This document shows positions 22,216 through 32,863 of a stretch of DNA of 64,000 nt, piece by piece. Position numbers and translations under genes: made by a program. How positions within the stretch are numbered: position 1 is the stretch's first letter; every line of letters begins with the position of its first letter. Source of the stretch: Arthrobacter sp. 131MFCol6.1 (GTDB taxonomy: Bacteria; Actinomycetota; Actinomycetes; Actinomycetales; Micrococcaceae); NCBI RefSeq assembly GCF_000374925.1, contig NZ_KB895545.1:1-64000 (forward strand), in the 5' to 3' direction. Below the pieces are notes generated by a model. The model was given only the letters and a program-made list of their open reading frames with translations, had not been told where the DNA came from and made no database searches.

Positions 22216-25200
22216 GTGACCGAGCAACGACTGACCCCCAGTGAAGCCCCAGACGCCGGTGCGGTGCAGAGTCTTCCCGCTCCCCATCTCACCGTCCACG
22301 AGCCCCAGCTGCCCGGCGCACTCTCCGCCCCGCCGGAGCGGACGCTGATAGACATCATCCGCGATACTGCCGCCCGGTACCCGGACGCTTCGGCACTCGA
22401 CGACGGCCACCGTTCGCTCAGTTACGCCCAGCTCATGGACGAGGTCCGGGCCACGGCACGGAAACTGCACCTCGCCGGGCTCGGTGCCGGCGACAAGATC
22501 GGCGTCCGGATCCCGTCCGGCACCAACGAACTCTACGTCTCGATCCTGGCGGTGCTGCTGGTCGGTGCGGCCTATGTCCCCGTGGACGCCGACGATCCCG
22601 ACGAGCGGGCAAAACTGGTCTTCGGGGAGGCGAGGGTGGCCGGCATCCTCCGCGCCGGCGGGAAAATCGTCACGGACAGCAGCCGCCCCCGCCCGTTCCC
22701 CGACGCGAGGCCGCCCGGCCCCGACGACGACGCATGGGTCATTTTCACGTCCGGCTCCACCGGCACCCCCAAGGGCGTCGCGGTCCAGCACCGCTCGGCC
22801 GCCGCCTTCGTGGACGCCGAGGCGCGCATCTTCCTGCAGGCCGATCCGGTGGGTCCGCAGGACCGGGTGCTGGCCGGCCTGTCCGTCGCCTTCGATGCCT
22901 CCTGCGAGGAAATGTGGCTCGCGTGGCGCCACGGCGCCTGCCTGGTCCCGGCACCCCGGGCGTTGGTGCGGACCGGCATGGACCTCGGCCCGTGGCTCAT
23001 CAGCCACGGCATCACCGCGGTCTCCACCGTCCCCACGCTGGCAGCGCTCTGGCCCGTGGAGTCGCTGGAAAGTGTCCGGCTGCTGATCTTCGGCGGGGAG
23101 GCGTGCCCGCCGGACCTTGCCGAACGGCTCGCCGTCGAAGGACGCGAAGTCTGGAACACCTACGGGCCCACCGAGGCCACCGTGGTCGCGTGCGCCGCGC
23201 AGCTCGGCGCGCCCGGCCCCGTCCGGATCGGCCTGCCGCTGGACGGCTGGGACCTCGCCGTCGTCGACGCCGATTCGCTGCCCGTCGCCGAGGGCGCGGT
23301 GGGCGAACTGATCATCGGCGGCGTGGGGCTGGCCCGGTACCTTGACCCGGTCAAGGACGCGGAAAAATATGCCCCCATGCCGTCCCTGGGCTGGCCGCGC
23401 GCCTACCGCTCCGGCGACCTCGTCAAGTACGAGGCGGAAGGCCTCATTTTCCAGGGCCGCGCCGATGAGCAGGTCAAGCTCGGCGGCCGCCGGATCGAGC
23501 TCGGCGAAATCGATGCCGCCCTGCAGTCCCTGCCGGATATCGCCGGCGCCGCCGCCGCCGTGCAGACCACGGCGGCCGGCAACCAGATCCTGGTCGGCTA
23601 CCTTGCCGCCGTCTCGGGCCGGGACATCGACCTCGCGGCCGCCCGCGAACTGCTGGGCGAACGCCTGCCCGCGCCCCTCATTCCGCTGCTGACGCTTGTC
23701 GATTCGCTGCCGACCAAGACCAGCGGCAAAGTGGACCGCCATGCCCTGCCCTGGCCACTCAGCGGAACCGGAGCGGCCGAGGCCGAAGGTGCGCCGCTGA
23801 ACCTGCCGGAGGACGCGCAGTGGATCGTGGAGCAGTGGAGCGCCGTGCTGGGGAGCCCGGTCACCAGCCTCGACGCCGACTTCTTCGCCTACGGCGGCGG
23901 CTCGCTGGCCGCCGCGCAGCTCGTGTCCGCCCTCCGCGTCCGCTATCCCACCATCACGGTGGCCGATATCTACGCGACACCACGGGTGGGCGCCCTGGTG
24001 GACGAGGCCCGCCAGTCGCTGCCGGAGGGCGGCGCCGTCGCTGCCCAGGAGCGCACGGTCCGGCCCACCGCGCGGAAGTCCCAGGCCTTCCAGACGCTCC
24101 TGGGCGTTCCCTTGCACATCCTGGTCGGCATGCGCTGGCTGACCTACCTGATGGCAGCCAACAACCTGCTGGCCGCCTTCGCCGGATTCAGCGCCGCGCC
24201 AACGATTTCATGGTGGTGGGTGGGCGCATCCTGGCTGGTCTTCGTCAGTCCCGCCGGGCGGATGCTGCTCTCCGTTGCCGCGGCCCGCATCCTGCTCCGC
24301 AACGTCGTGCCTGGCACCTATCCCCGGTCCGGGCAGGTGCACCTCCGGCTCTGGCTCGCGGAACAGATCCAGGACCTGGCCGGCGCCATCAGCCTCGCCA
24401 GCGCGCCCTGGGTGCCCTACTACGCGAAAGCTCTCGGGGCGAAGATCGGCGAGAATGTCCAGCTCCACTCGCTCCCGCCCGTCACCGGGCTGCTGACCCT
24501 CGGCGCAGGGTCCAATATCGAGCCCGAGGTCGATCTGTCCGGCTGGTGGATCGACGGCGACCGTGTCCACATCGGCGCCATCCGGATTGGCGCCGGCGCA
24601 AGCGTCGGGGCCCGCAGCACGCTGATGCCGGGCGCCACAGTGGGTGCCGGAGCTCAGGTGGAGCCGGGTTCCGCCGTGATCGGGAAGGTCAAGGCGGGCC
24701 AGCTCGTGGCCGGGTCACCGGCCGAGCGCCGTGGCAAGGCCCGGCATTCGTGGCCGGACTCCCCTCCGGAGCACCGGCTGATGGGCCGGCTCTGGTTCGC
24801 CGGCTTCGCCGCCGCCTCTGCCATGCTGGCGCTCATCCCCTACGTCTCCGCCGTCGTCGCGGCCTTGGTGATCTTCGCGTTCATCCGGGGCAGTTCCTCC
24901 CTGCCGGCGGCGCTGCCCGGCATAGCGCTCTCGATCCCGCTGGCGGCGCTGGCATGGTTCCTGACCAACCTGCTGCTGATCCTGGCCACGACTAGGCTCC
25001 TCAGCGTCGGCCTCGCGGAAGGCTACTACCGGGTCCGGAGCCGGATCGGATGGCAGGTGTGGGCGACCGAGCGGGTACTGGACCTGGCCCGGGATCTGCT
25101 GTTCCCGATCTACGCCAGCCTCTTTACGCCGGTCTGGCTCCGGCTTCTCGGCGCCAAGGTCGGCCGCAACGTCGAGGCCTCGACTGTGCTGCTGATCCCG

Positions 25201-26196
25201 CGGATGACCACCGTGGGCGAAGGCGCGTTCCTGGCCGATGACACCATGGTGGCGTCCTACGAACTCGACGGCGGCTGGATGCATATAGCCCCGGCCAAGA
25301 TCGGCAAGCGGTCCTTCCTGGGCAACTCGGGCATGACGGCGGCCGGGCGCAGCGTGCCCAAGAACTCCCTCGTCGCGGTGCTGTCCGCGACGCCGGCCAA
25401 GGCGAAGTCCGGCACCTCGTGGCTCGGCAGCCCGCCTGTGCGGCTGCGGCGCACCGCCATCGCCTCGGACGACACCCGGACCTACCAGCCGCCCCGGAAG
25501 CTGAAGGTTGCGCGCGCCCTGTGGGAGCTGTGCCGCTTCGTCCCCGTCATGCTGACGGTCGCAATCGCCGTCGGCGTGATGCTGGCGTTCGACGCGATGG
25601 CGACCCTCTTCAACTACGGAATCGCCGCCCTCCTGAGCGGGGTGGTGGTCCTGCTTGCCGGGGCGACGGCCGCGGGCAGTGCCGTCGTGGCCAAGTGGCT
25701 GCTGGTGGGCCGCATCCGCCCCGGCGAGCACCCGCTGTGGAGCTCCTTCATTTGGCGGAACGAGGTTGTGGACACGTTCATTGAGATGGTCAGCGCCCCG
25801 TGGTTCGCGCGCGCTGCCACGGGGACACCGGCGCTGGTGTGGTGGCTGCGGGCACTTGGCGCGAAAATCGGTACCGGGACCTGGTGCGAAAGCTACTGGC
25901 TGCCGGAGGCGGACCTGGTCACCCTCGGCAGGAATTCGACCGTCAACCGCGGGTGCGTGGTCCAGACCCATCTGTTCCATGACCGTGTCATGAGTATCGA
26001 CACTGTTACGCTCGATGACGGAGCCACCATGGGCCCGCACGGCGTCATCCTGCCGCAGGCCAGGATCGGCAGCGGCGGCACGGTGGGGCCGGCGTCCCTC
26101 GTCATGCGGGGCGAAACCGTCCCTGCCGGGACGTACTGGATGGGCAATCCGGTCAGCCCCTGGGACGGGCCGGCACCGCCCGCCGGGCCCCGTTAG
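22216..26196 (+). CDS. Pls/PosA-family membrane non-ribosomal peptide synthetase (epsilon-poly-lysine synthetase type)
   Basis: 1326 residues, about the length of Streptomyces Pls. Adenylation domain 42-510: IFTSGSTGTPKG (176-187), FDASCEEMW (226-234), NTYGPTEAT (314-322), YRSGDLVKY (397-405), and Lys505 in TSGKVDR. Carrier domain about 530-600, with Ser563 in GGGSLAAA as pantetheine site. No condensation or thioesterase domain. Instead three soluble domains with hexapeptide-repeat (left-handed beta helix) character (about 700-850, 935-1095, 1165-1326) are separated by three pairs of membrane helices (about 630-695, 857-930, 1105-1160). This is the Pls plan, in which tandem domains link one amino acid into a homopolymer. 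Pocket residues read D-A-E-S-I-G-T-V-V-K, close to lysine codes. Start GTG; GATAAT just upstream may give a near-leaderless message. Confidence 0.9.
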   Translation: MTEQRLTPSEAPDAGAVQSLPAPHLTVHEPQLPGALSAPPERTLIDIIRDTAARYPDASALDDGHRSLSYAQLMDEVRATARKLHLAGLGAGDKIGVRIPSGTNELYVSILAVLLVGAAYVPVDADDPDERAKLVFGEARVAGILRAGGKIVTDSSRPRPFPDARPPGPDDDAWVIFTSGSTGTPKGVAVQHRSAAAFVDAEARIFLQADPVGPQDRVLAGLSVAFDASCEEMWLAWRHGACLVPAPRALVRTGMDLGPWLISHGITAVSTVPTLAALWPVESLESVRLLIFGGEACPPDLAERLAVEGREVWNTYGPTEATVVACAAQLGAPGPVRIGLPLDGWDLAVVDADSLPVAEGAVGELIIGGVGLARYLDPVKDAEKYAPMPSLGWPRAYRSGDLVKYEAEGLIFQGRADEQVKLGGRRIELGEIDAALQSLPDIAGAAAAVQTTAAGNQILVGYLAAVSGRDIDLAAARELLGERLPAPLIPLLTLVDSLPTKTSGKVDRHALPWPLSGTGAAEAEGAPLNLPEDAQWIVEQWSAVLGSPVTSLDADFFAYGGGSLAAAQLVSALRVRYPTITVADIYATPRVGALVDEARQSLPEGGAVAAQERTVRPTARKSQAFQTLLGVPLHILVGMRWLTYLMAANNLLAAFAGFSAAPTISWWWVGASWLVFVSPAGRMLLSVAAARILLRNVVPGTYPRSGQVHLRLWLAEQIQDLAGAISLASAPWVPYYAKALGAKIGENVQLHSLPPVTGLLTLGAGSNIEPEVDLSGWWIDGDRVHIGAIRIGAGASVGARSTLMPGATVGAGAQVEPGSAVIGKVKAGQLVAGSPAERRGKARHSWPDSPPEHRLMGRLWFAGFAAASAMLALIPYVSAVVAALVIFAFIRGSSSLPAALPGIALSIPLAALAWFLTNLLLILATTRLLSVGLAEGYYRVRSRIGWQVWATERVLDLARDLLFPIYASLFTPVWLRLLGAKVGRNVEASTVLLIPRMTTVGEGAFLADDTMVASYELDGGWMHIAPAKIGKRSFLGNSGMTAAGRSVPKNSLVAVLSATPAKAKSGTSWLGSPPVRLRRTAIASDDTRTYQPPRKLKVARALWELCRFVPVMLTVAIAVGVMLAFDAMATLFNYGIAALLSGVVVLLAGATAAGSAVVAKWLLVGRIRPGEHPLWSSFIWRNEVVDTFIEMVSAPWFARAATGTPALVWWLRALGAKIGTGTWCESYWLPEADLVTLGRNSTVNRGCVVQTHLFHDRVMSIDTVTLDDGATMGPHGVILPQARIGSGGTVGPASLVMRGETVPAGTYWMGNPVSPWDGPAPPAGPR

Positions 26197-26245
26197 GCCC
26201 GGCGCCTGCGCACGTCCACCAGCACCACAACCGAAGGTCCGTCCA

Positions 26246-27670
26246 TTGAGCACCAGCGCACCAAGCAGCAGCGGCGCCGCCGCCCGCGGGGACATCAGCG
26301 GAGAAATCAGCCGCGAAATCAGCCGGGCCACCTCCCCGGAAGCCGGCGCCCCGGACCCCTATATGCCGGGCCATGGGACCAACGCCTACCGCGTCACCCG
26401 GTATGAACTCGATCTGGACTACCGGGTCAGCAGCAACCGCCTTGCCGGGCACGCCGTCCTGCACGCCATCACACAGCTCCCGACGTCGGCGATCGTCCTG
26501 GACCTGGCCGGCTTGCGGGCCACCAAGATCCAGCTCAACGGGCGCAGGGTGCGCCGGTTCACCCAGCGGGCAGAGCAGCTCGTCGTCTACCCCGACAACC
26601 CGCTGCTCGCCGCCGAGGCCTTCACCCTGGACATCCGCTACGAGGGCTACCCCGCGCCGCGCCGCGGCGTGTGGGGCGAAGTGGGCTGGGAAGAGCTCTC
26701 CGATGGTGTGCTGGTCGCCGGGCAGCCCAACGGCGCAGCTTCCTGGTTTCCGTGCAATGACCACCCGCGGGACAAAGCGAGCTACCTCATCACGGTGACC
26801 ACCGACGCGAACTACCGGGCCGTGTGCAACGGCGTGATGCTCTCCCGCACCAGCAGGGCCAGCCGCGAGACCTGGGTTTTTGAGCAGGCCGAACCCATGG
26901 CCACTTACCTGGCGACGGTCCAGATCGGCCGTTATGAGCTCCTGACGCTCAATGCCGAGCGGCCCTCAGGGCACGTTCCGCAGTATGTGGCCGTGCCGGC
27001 GTCGCTGCAGGCGGGCGCCCGGGCCGCCCTGGCCCGCCAGCCCGACATGATGCGGACCTTCACCAACTGCTTTGGGCCGTACCCGTTCCCGGAGTACACC
27101 GTGGTGGTCACCGACGACGTGCTGGAAATCCCGCTGGAGGCGCAGACACTGTCCATCCTGGGCCCCAACCATCTGCGGCAGGATTGGGAATCGCAGCGGA
27201 TGATCGCCCATGAACTCGCCCACCAGTGGTTCGGGAACTCGCTCACCACCGCAACCTGGAAGGACATCTGGCTGCACGAGGGCTTTGCCTGCTACGCGGA
27301 ATGGATCTGGTCTGAAGAGGCCGGCATCATGTCGGCGGCCGCCCGCGCGCGCGCCGCCTGGCGCAAGCTCTCCGCGGCCCCGCAGGACCTGATGGTGGGC
27401 GACCCGGGCCCGGAGCTGATGTTCGATGACCGGGTCTACAAACGCGGAGCCCTGGCCCTGCACGCCCTGCGGGTACGCTCCGGCGACCTGGCGTTCTTCG
27501 CCCTGCTGCACGACTGGACGGACCGCTTCCGCCACGGCACCGTGACCACCGCCGACTTCATCGTCGCGGCCGCCCACACCACGGGCCTGGACGCGGAGGC
27601 CCTGCTGCACCCCTGGCTGTTCGCCGATGCCCTCCCGCCGCTCCCGCAGGCAACGCCGCCCAAGCTCTGA
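26246..27670 (+). CDS. M1-family zinc metallopeptidase
   Basis: 474 residues from a TTG start at 26246 (AAGG upstream). The conserved DPYMPGHGTNAYRVTRYELD begins before the first internal ATG, which is why TTG is preferred. The zinc site is HELAH (322-326) with the distant ligand Glu345 in WLHEGFA. The usual GAMEN exopeptidase motif is replaced by EIPLEAQT, as in short actinobacterial M1 proteins. No signal peptide. It lies 49 bases after the synthetase, same strand, so is probably co-transcribed. Poly-lysine-degrading enzymes of producers are zinc aminopeptidases, so turnover of, or protection from, the polymer is a reasonable but untested role. Confidence 0.88.
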   Translation: MSTSAPSSSGAAARGDISGEISREISRATSPEAGAPDPYMPGHGTNAYRVTRYELDLDYRVSSNRLAGHAVLHAITQLPTSAIVLDLAGLRATKIQLNGRRVRRFTQRAEQLVVYPDNPLLAAEAFTLDIRYEGYPAPRRGVWGEVGWEELSDGVLVAGQPNGAASWFPCNDHPRDKASYLITVTTDANYRAVCNGVMLSRTSRASRETWVFEQAEPMATYLATVQIGRYELLTLNAERPSGHVPQYVAVPASLQAGARAALARQPDMMRTFTNCFGPYPFPEYTVVVTDDVLEIPLEAQTLSILGPNHLRQDWESQRMIAHELAHQWFGNSLTTATWKDIWLHEGFACYAEWIWSEEAGIMSAAARARAAWRKLSAAPQDLMVGDPGPELMFDDRVYKRGALALHALRVRSGDLAFFALLHDWTDRFRHGTVTTADFIVAAAHTTGLDAEALLHPWLFADALPPLPQATPPKL

Positions 27671-27748
27671 GGGCAGTGTTCTGAGGGCCGTGTTGGGCGC
27701 GGCCGGAACCTGACGCGGCGGCCGGCCACGGACAGTGTCGAAGCAGGC

Positions 27749-28489
27749 TCATGGAATGACTGCGAGGGCGACGGCGGCCACGAGGTCCGCGGGCAGGCCC
27801 GTCTCTGCCGTCGGCAGGTCCCGGAGCCCGGCGCGGCCGTTCACTGTCGGCCCCTGCACGTCCAGGGTGTCCGGGGCCGTCTGCAGCCCGGTGCCCAGCA
27901 TCTTGAGCCAGGCCTCCTTGCGCGCCCATAGGCGGGCCCTCCCCCGCAGCAGCGCGATGCCGTCCAGCCCGGCGAGGTGCCGTTGTTCCGCCGGGGTCAA
28001 CACGACGTCGTCGAACCCGTCGAAGTCCGCCCGGGCCGGATCCTCGACGTCGATGCCCAGGCGCTGGCCCGGACCCGGGTCCACGACTCCGGCCAGAAGC
28101 GTCCAGCCGGCCGCACGGGACAGGCTCAGCAGCAGCGGCACCGCCTCGCCCCGGAGCAGGTAGCCGGGCCGGCCGTGTGAGATGTCCGCGCCGGCGCCAC
28201 AGCGCGGACAGCTGTACCAGGCGGTGAGGTCCGACGCCGGAACGCCGAGCAGGCCGGCGGCGAACCGCCGCTGCGCGAGCCGTCCGGCCAGGAAGTCCTC
28301 CCGGGTCCGCGGGGTCATGGCCCTGGCCCGTCCGAGCTCGGCCCCGTCCAGCAGGGAACGCGAGTCGCGTTCCAGCTGCAGTTCAGGGTGCAGGGCCGCG
28401 GCCCCGGGCACCCCCGGGTCGCCGGGCACCCCCGGGTCGCCGGGAACGCGAAAGGGCGGGCAGGCACGCACAACAAGGTGTGATGCCAT
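27749..28489 (-). CDS. 4'-phosphopantetheinyl transferase (Sfp type)
   Basis: Attaches phosphopantetheine from CoA to the serine of carrier domains. 246 residues. The magnesium/CoA motifs are LGIDVED and LWARKEAWLKMLGTGLQ. The N-terminus has a PGDPGV repeat from a DNA duplication at 28406-28442. ATG at 28489 has GGAAGGGG upstream. It is convergent with the M1 gene (79 bases apart) and two genes from the synthetase, whose Ser563 is the obvious local substrate. It is immediately downstream of pheT on the same strand. Confidence 0.9.
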   Translation of the reverse strand: MASHLVVRACPPFRVPGDPGVPGDPGVPGAAALHPELQLERDSRSLLDGAELGRARAMTPRTREDFLAGRLAQRRFAAGLLGVPASDLTAWYSCPRCGAGADISHGRPGYLLRGEAVPLLLSLSRAAGWTLLAGVVDPGPGQRLGIDVEDPARADFDGFDDVVLTPAEQRHLAGLDGIALLRGRARLWARKEAWLKMLGTGLQTAPDTLDVQGPTVNGRAGLRDLPTAETGLPADLVAAVALAVIP

Positions 28490-28534
28490 AACCCGCCCCT
28501 TCCAGCTACGTCTGTGCTGTGACCAGCGCAGTTC

Positions 28535-31078
28535 TCAGCGCTGCACCGCTCCGAATCGTTCGTGGGCAGCGGCCACGGCACCTTCACGGGCCGCCGAGGC
28601 TTCGTCCGCCGTCAAGGTGCGGTCGTTGGCGCGGAAGCGCAGGCTGAACGCCAGCGACTTCTTGCCTTCCTCGATGCCCTTGCCTGCGTAGACGTCGAAC
28701 AGCGCGACGTCTTCGAGCAGTTCGCCCGCGCCTTCACGCAGCGCAGCCAGCACCTCGCCCGCCGGGACGTCCTGCGCCACCACCAGCGCCACGTCCTGGG
28801 TGGCCACGGGGTACGTCGAGATGTGCCGGGCCACGATCACGTCGGCAGCGGCTTCGAAGAGGGCGTCGGCGTTCAGTTCCAGCGCCACGGAACGGGCCGG
28901 CATGTCGTGCGCCGCCAGCAGCTTCGGGTGCAGCTCGCCGGCGTAGCCCACCACTTCGCCGGTGCGCAGTTCAAGCTGTGCTGCCCGGCCCGGGTGGAAG
29001 GCCTGATGCCGGCCCTGCGTGACCAGGACCTCGACGCCGAGCACGTCGCCGGCGATCCGGGCAATGTCCACCGCGTCCGCCCAGTCCCAGGCCCGCGGGG
29101 CGTGGCCCGGGGCGGCAGGAGAGTCGTGCCCCGTGAGCACGGCGGCGAGGTGCAGCGGCTGGTCCGGGACGCCGTCGTACAGTCCATCGAGCACCTCGTC
29201 GCTGGGCTTGACGCCGAGCGGCGGAATCGTGGAGGTGCCAAGCTTCTCGCCCGGCAGGAACACGAGCCCGGCCTCGAAGAGGGCGAGGTCGCGGAAGCCG
29301 CGGGAGTGGTTGCGCTTGGCCACCTCAATCAGGCCCGGCAGGACGGAGGTCCGCAGGAAGCCGTGCTCCTCGCTGATCGGGTTGGCCAGCTTGAGGGCCT
29401 TGCGCGCCGCACCCTCTTCGGGGACGCCAAAGGTGTCATTGGCGGCCTTCGAGACGAACGGGTACGCCAGCACCTCGGTGAGTCCGGCGTCGGCGAGGGC
29501 CTGGATCAGGCGGCGGCGCTGCTGCTGGACGCGGGTCAGGCCACGGCCCGGGGGCGCCACGGGCAGGGTCGCCGGGATCTTGTCGTAGCCAACCAGCCGG
29601 GCGATTTCCTCGGTGAGGTCATCCTTGGTTTCGAGGTCGTGGCGCCAGCTCGGGGCGGTCACCGTGTAGCCGCTGCCGGTCCTGGCAACGACGGCGCCGA
29701 GGTCCTCGAGCGAGGTCAGGATCTGTTCCTCGGTGAAGTCGATCCCGATCCGGGCTGCCGCGTACTCTGCCGGCAGTTCGATGGTGACGGCGTCCGGCGC
29801 GGTTCCGACGTCGGTCCCGGCCTCGTCGGCCGTTCCTCCGGCGAGTTCGACCAGCAGGTCCACCACACGCTGGGCGGCCACGTCGGCCACCTGCCAGTCC
29901 ACGCCGCGTTCGAAGCGCTTGGACGCCTCCGACGGCAGCTTGTGGCGGCGGCGCGCGCGGGCGATCGAGACCTCGTCGAAGTGCGCGGCCTCGACCAGGA
30001 CGTTCGTGGTGGCGTCCGAGACTTCGGTGTGGGCGCCGCCCATGACGCCGGCGATTCCGATGGGGCCGGATTCGTCCGTGATCAGCAGATCCTCGACGTC
30101 GAGCGTGCGCTCCTTGTCGTCCAGGGTGGTGATCTTCTCCCCCGCCGTGGCACGCCGGACGACGATGTCGCCGGCCAGCTTGTCCAGGTCGTAGCAGTGG
30201 TTCGGCTGCCCGAGCTCGAGCATGACGTAGTTGGAGATGTCCACCGGCAGCGAGATGGACCGGATGCCGGCGAGCCGGAGGCGGGAGGTCATCCACGGCG
30301 GGGTTGGCCGGGTGGCATCCACGCCGCGCACGGTGCGGGCCACGAAACGGTCGCAGCCGGGCTTGCCGTAGATGGGGGCGTCGTCGTTGAGCTTGACGCC
30401 GTAGCCGCCGGACAGCGCCGTCGGAACCTGGACCTTGGAGACCGGGTCCGTGAACACTGTGCCGGTGGCGTGCGCGTATTCACGGGCCACACCGCGGATG
30501 GAGAAGCAGTAGCTGCGGTCCGGGGTGACGTTGATTTCGGCGGCCTGGTCGTAGAGGCCCAGCAGTTCCATCGCGTCGGTGCCCAGTTCCGGGTCGAGGC
30601 CGATCCGGGACAGCACCAGGATGCCGTCGTGGTCCTCACCGATGCCGAGTTCGCGGACGGAGGCGATCATGCCGGCAGAGAGGTGCCCGTAGGTCTTGCG
30701 CGCGGAGATCCGGAAGTCGCCCGGGAGTACGGCGCCCGGGAGTGTGACCACCACCTTGTCGCCTTCCACGAAGTTGTGGGCGCCGCAGATGATGCCCTGC
30801 ACGCCCGAGGGATCGATGCCGGCGCCGGTCAGGGTCTGCTCACGGCCCTCGGGGACAACCCGGACCTGGCACCAGTTGATGGTCTTGCCGTTGGACTGGG
30901 GTTCCTTGACGATGCTGAGCACCTGGCCCACCACAATCGGACCCTGGACGGAGTCCGTGGGGCGGTGGACTGCTTCTTCTTCGAGTCCGACCTTGACGAG
31001 CTCCGCCATGACGTCTTCGGCCGTTGCATCGGCCGGTACCTGCGCGAATTCGCGCAGCCAGGAAAGTGGGATACGCAC
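28535..31078 (-). CDS. pheT: phenylalanyl-tRNA synthetase beta subunit
   Basis: Tetrameric class II synthetase, beta chain. 847 residues, normal. A tRNA-binding domain (VVGQVLSIVKEPQSNGKTIN, about 51-70), B3/B4 domain with the editing site, B5 domain, and a C-terminal ferredoxin-like anticodon-binding domain (HISTYPVATQDVALVVAQDV) are in order. Start GTG is 2 bases after the pheS stop. Confidence 0.97.
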   Translation of the reverse strand: MRIPLSWLREFAQVPADATAEDVMAELVKVGLEEEAVHRPTDSVQGPIVVGQVLSIVKEPQSNGKTINWCQVRVVPEGREQTLTGAGIDPSGVQGIICGAHNFVEGDKVVVTLPGAVLPGDFRISARKTYGHLSAGMIASVRELGIGEDHDGILVLSRIGLDPELGTDAMELLGLYDQAAEINVTPDRSYCFSIRGVAREYAHATGTVFTDPVSKVQVPTALSGGYGVKLNDDAPIYGKPGCDRFVARTVRGVDATRPTPPWMTSRLRLAGIRSISLPVDISNYVMLELGQPNHCYDLDKLAGDIVVRRATAGEKITTLDDKERTLDVEDLLITDESGPIGIAGVMGGAHTEVSDATTNVLVEAAHFDEVSIARARRRHKLPSEASKRFERGVDWQVADVAAQRVVDLLVELAGGTADEAGTDVGTAPDAVTIELPAEYAAARIGIDFTEEQILTSLEDLGAVVARTGSGYTVTAPSWRHDLETKDDLTEEIARLVGYDKIPATLPVAPPGRGLTRVQQQRRRLIQALADAGLTEVLAYPFVSKAANDTFGVPEEGAARKALKLANPISEEHGFLRTSVLPGLIEVAKRNHSRGFRDLALFEAGLVFLPGEKLGTSTIPPLGVKPSDEVLDGLYDGVPDQPLHLAAVLTGHDSPAAPGHAPRAWDWADAVDIARIAGDVLGVEVLVTQGRHQAFHPGRAAQLELRTGEVVGYAGELHPKLLAAHDMPARSVALELNADALFEAAADVIVARHISTYPVATQDVALVVAQDVPAGEVLAALREGAGELLEDVALFDVYAGKGIEEGKKSLAFSLRFRANDRTLTADEASAAREGAVAAAHERFGAVQR

Positions 31079-31080
31079 TG

Positions 31081-32142
<1,062 letters not shown>

Positions 32143-32400
32143 CTACTGTTCTTAGCTACGAGTCGGATCATGCCAACAGCACGCGGCCGGGCACAGGGCG
32201 CGGCGCGGGTTGTCGGCAAGGCTTGTGGTCACTGTCCCCAGTCTAGTAGACGGCCGTCGGCGGCATGGCAACGGCCGTCTCTCACGTGACGCCGCGGTCC
32301 CGGCGGCCTCTGTGGACGCTGACGCCGGCACATTCCCCGGGGCACGGGACATCCCGGCGGCCCCCTGACCGCCGGGCACACCCCCGGCTACCATGGCCTC

Positions 32401-32862
32401 ATGACGCCCGGACAACGGCTTCGCCAGATCGCCAACCTGCTCAACGGGTCCACCCTGCTGGGCCTGCTGCTGGCAGCCTGTGCGCGGACAACCGTCAGCT
32501 CCGGTCCGCGCGGATTGCTGATCGCGGGCCGCTACCGCTGGCCGGTGCCGTTTGCTGCGGCCTTCACGGTGGGCAACGTGATCCTCTTCCGTGCCGGACC
32601 GGAATCCGCCCGCGCCAATCCAGTACTGCTGGGCCATGAGGAGCGCCACAGCACCCAATACGCCTGGTGCCTCGGGCTGCCGTTCCTGCCGCTGTACTTC
32701 ATAGCCGCCGGCTGGTCCCTCTGGCGCACGGGCAACCCGGGCAGCGCCAACGTCTTCGAGCGCCACGCCGGCCTGGAAGCGGGCGGCTACCCCCTGCCCG
32801 GGACCAGCCCACACACGCACCGCAGAACGGGCGTGACCGCCCCCGAACGTTACGAGGCCTGA
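32401..32862 (+). CDS. conserved uncharacterised protein with HEERHSTQY motif
   Basis: 153 residues. Two or three short hydrophobic stretches (LNGSTLLGLLLAACA, FAAAFTVGNVILF, LGLPFLPLYFIAAGW) suggest membrane association. GHEERHSTQYAW followed by FERHAGLEAGGYPL looks like a conserved His/Glu-rich motif, possibly metal binding, but I do not know a function. It ends one base before the SIMPL gene start, so the two are probably co-expressed. Confidence 0.7.
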   Translation: MTPGQRLRQIANLLNGSTLLGLLLAACARTTVSSGPRGLLIAGRYRWPVPFAAAFTVGNVILFRAGPESARANPVLLGHEERHSTQYAWCLGLPFLPLYFIAAGWSLWRTGNPGSANVFERHAGLEAGGYPLPGTSPHTHRRTGVTAPERYEA

Positions 32863-32863
32863 C

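Noticed and set aside
21091..24117. 1008-codon open frame antisense to the quinone oxidoreductase and synthetase genes
   Set aside because: High-GC shadow frame. Its protein is a Gly/Arg/Asp/Val-rich mix without domains, while the opposite strand has clear motifs.
32143..32400. T-box or Phe leader peptide before pheS
   Set aside because: No T-box core, specifier stem or Phe-rich small frame seen; actinobacterial pheS normally lacks one.
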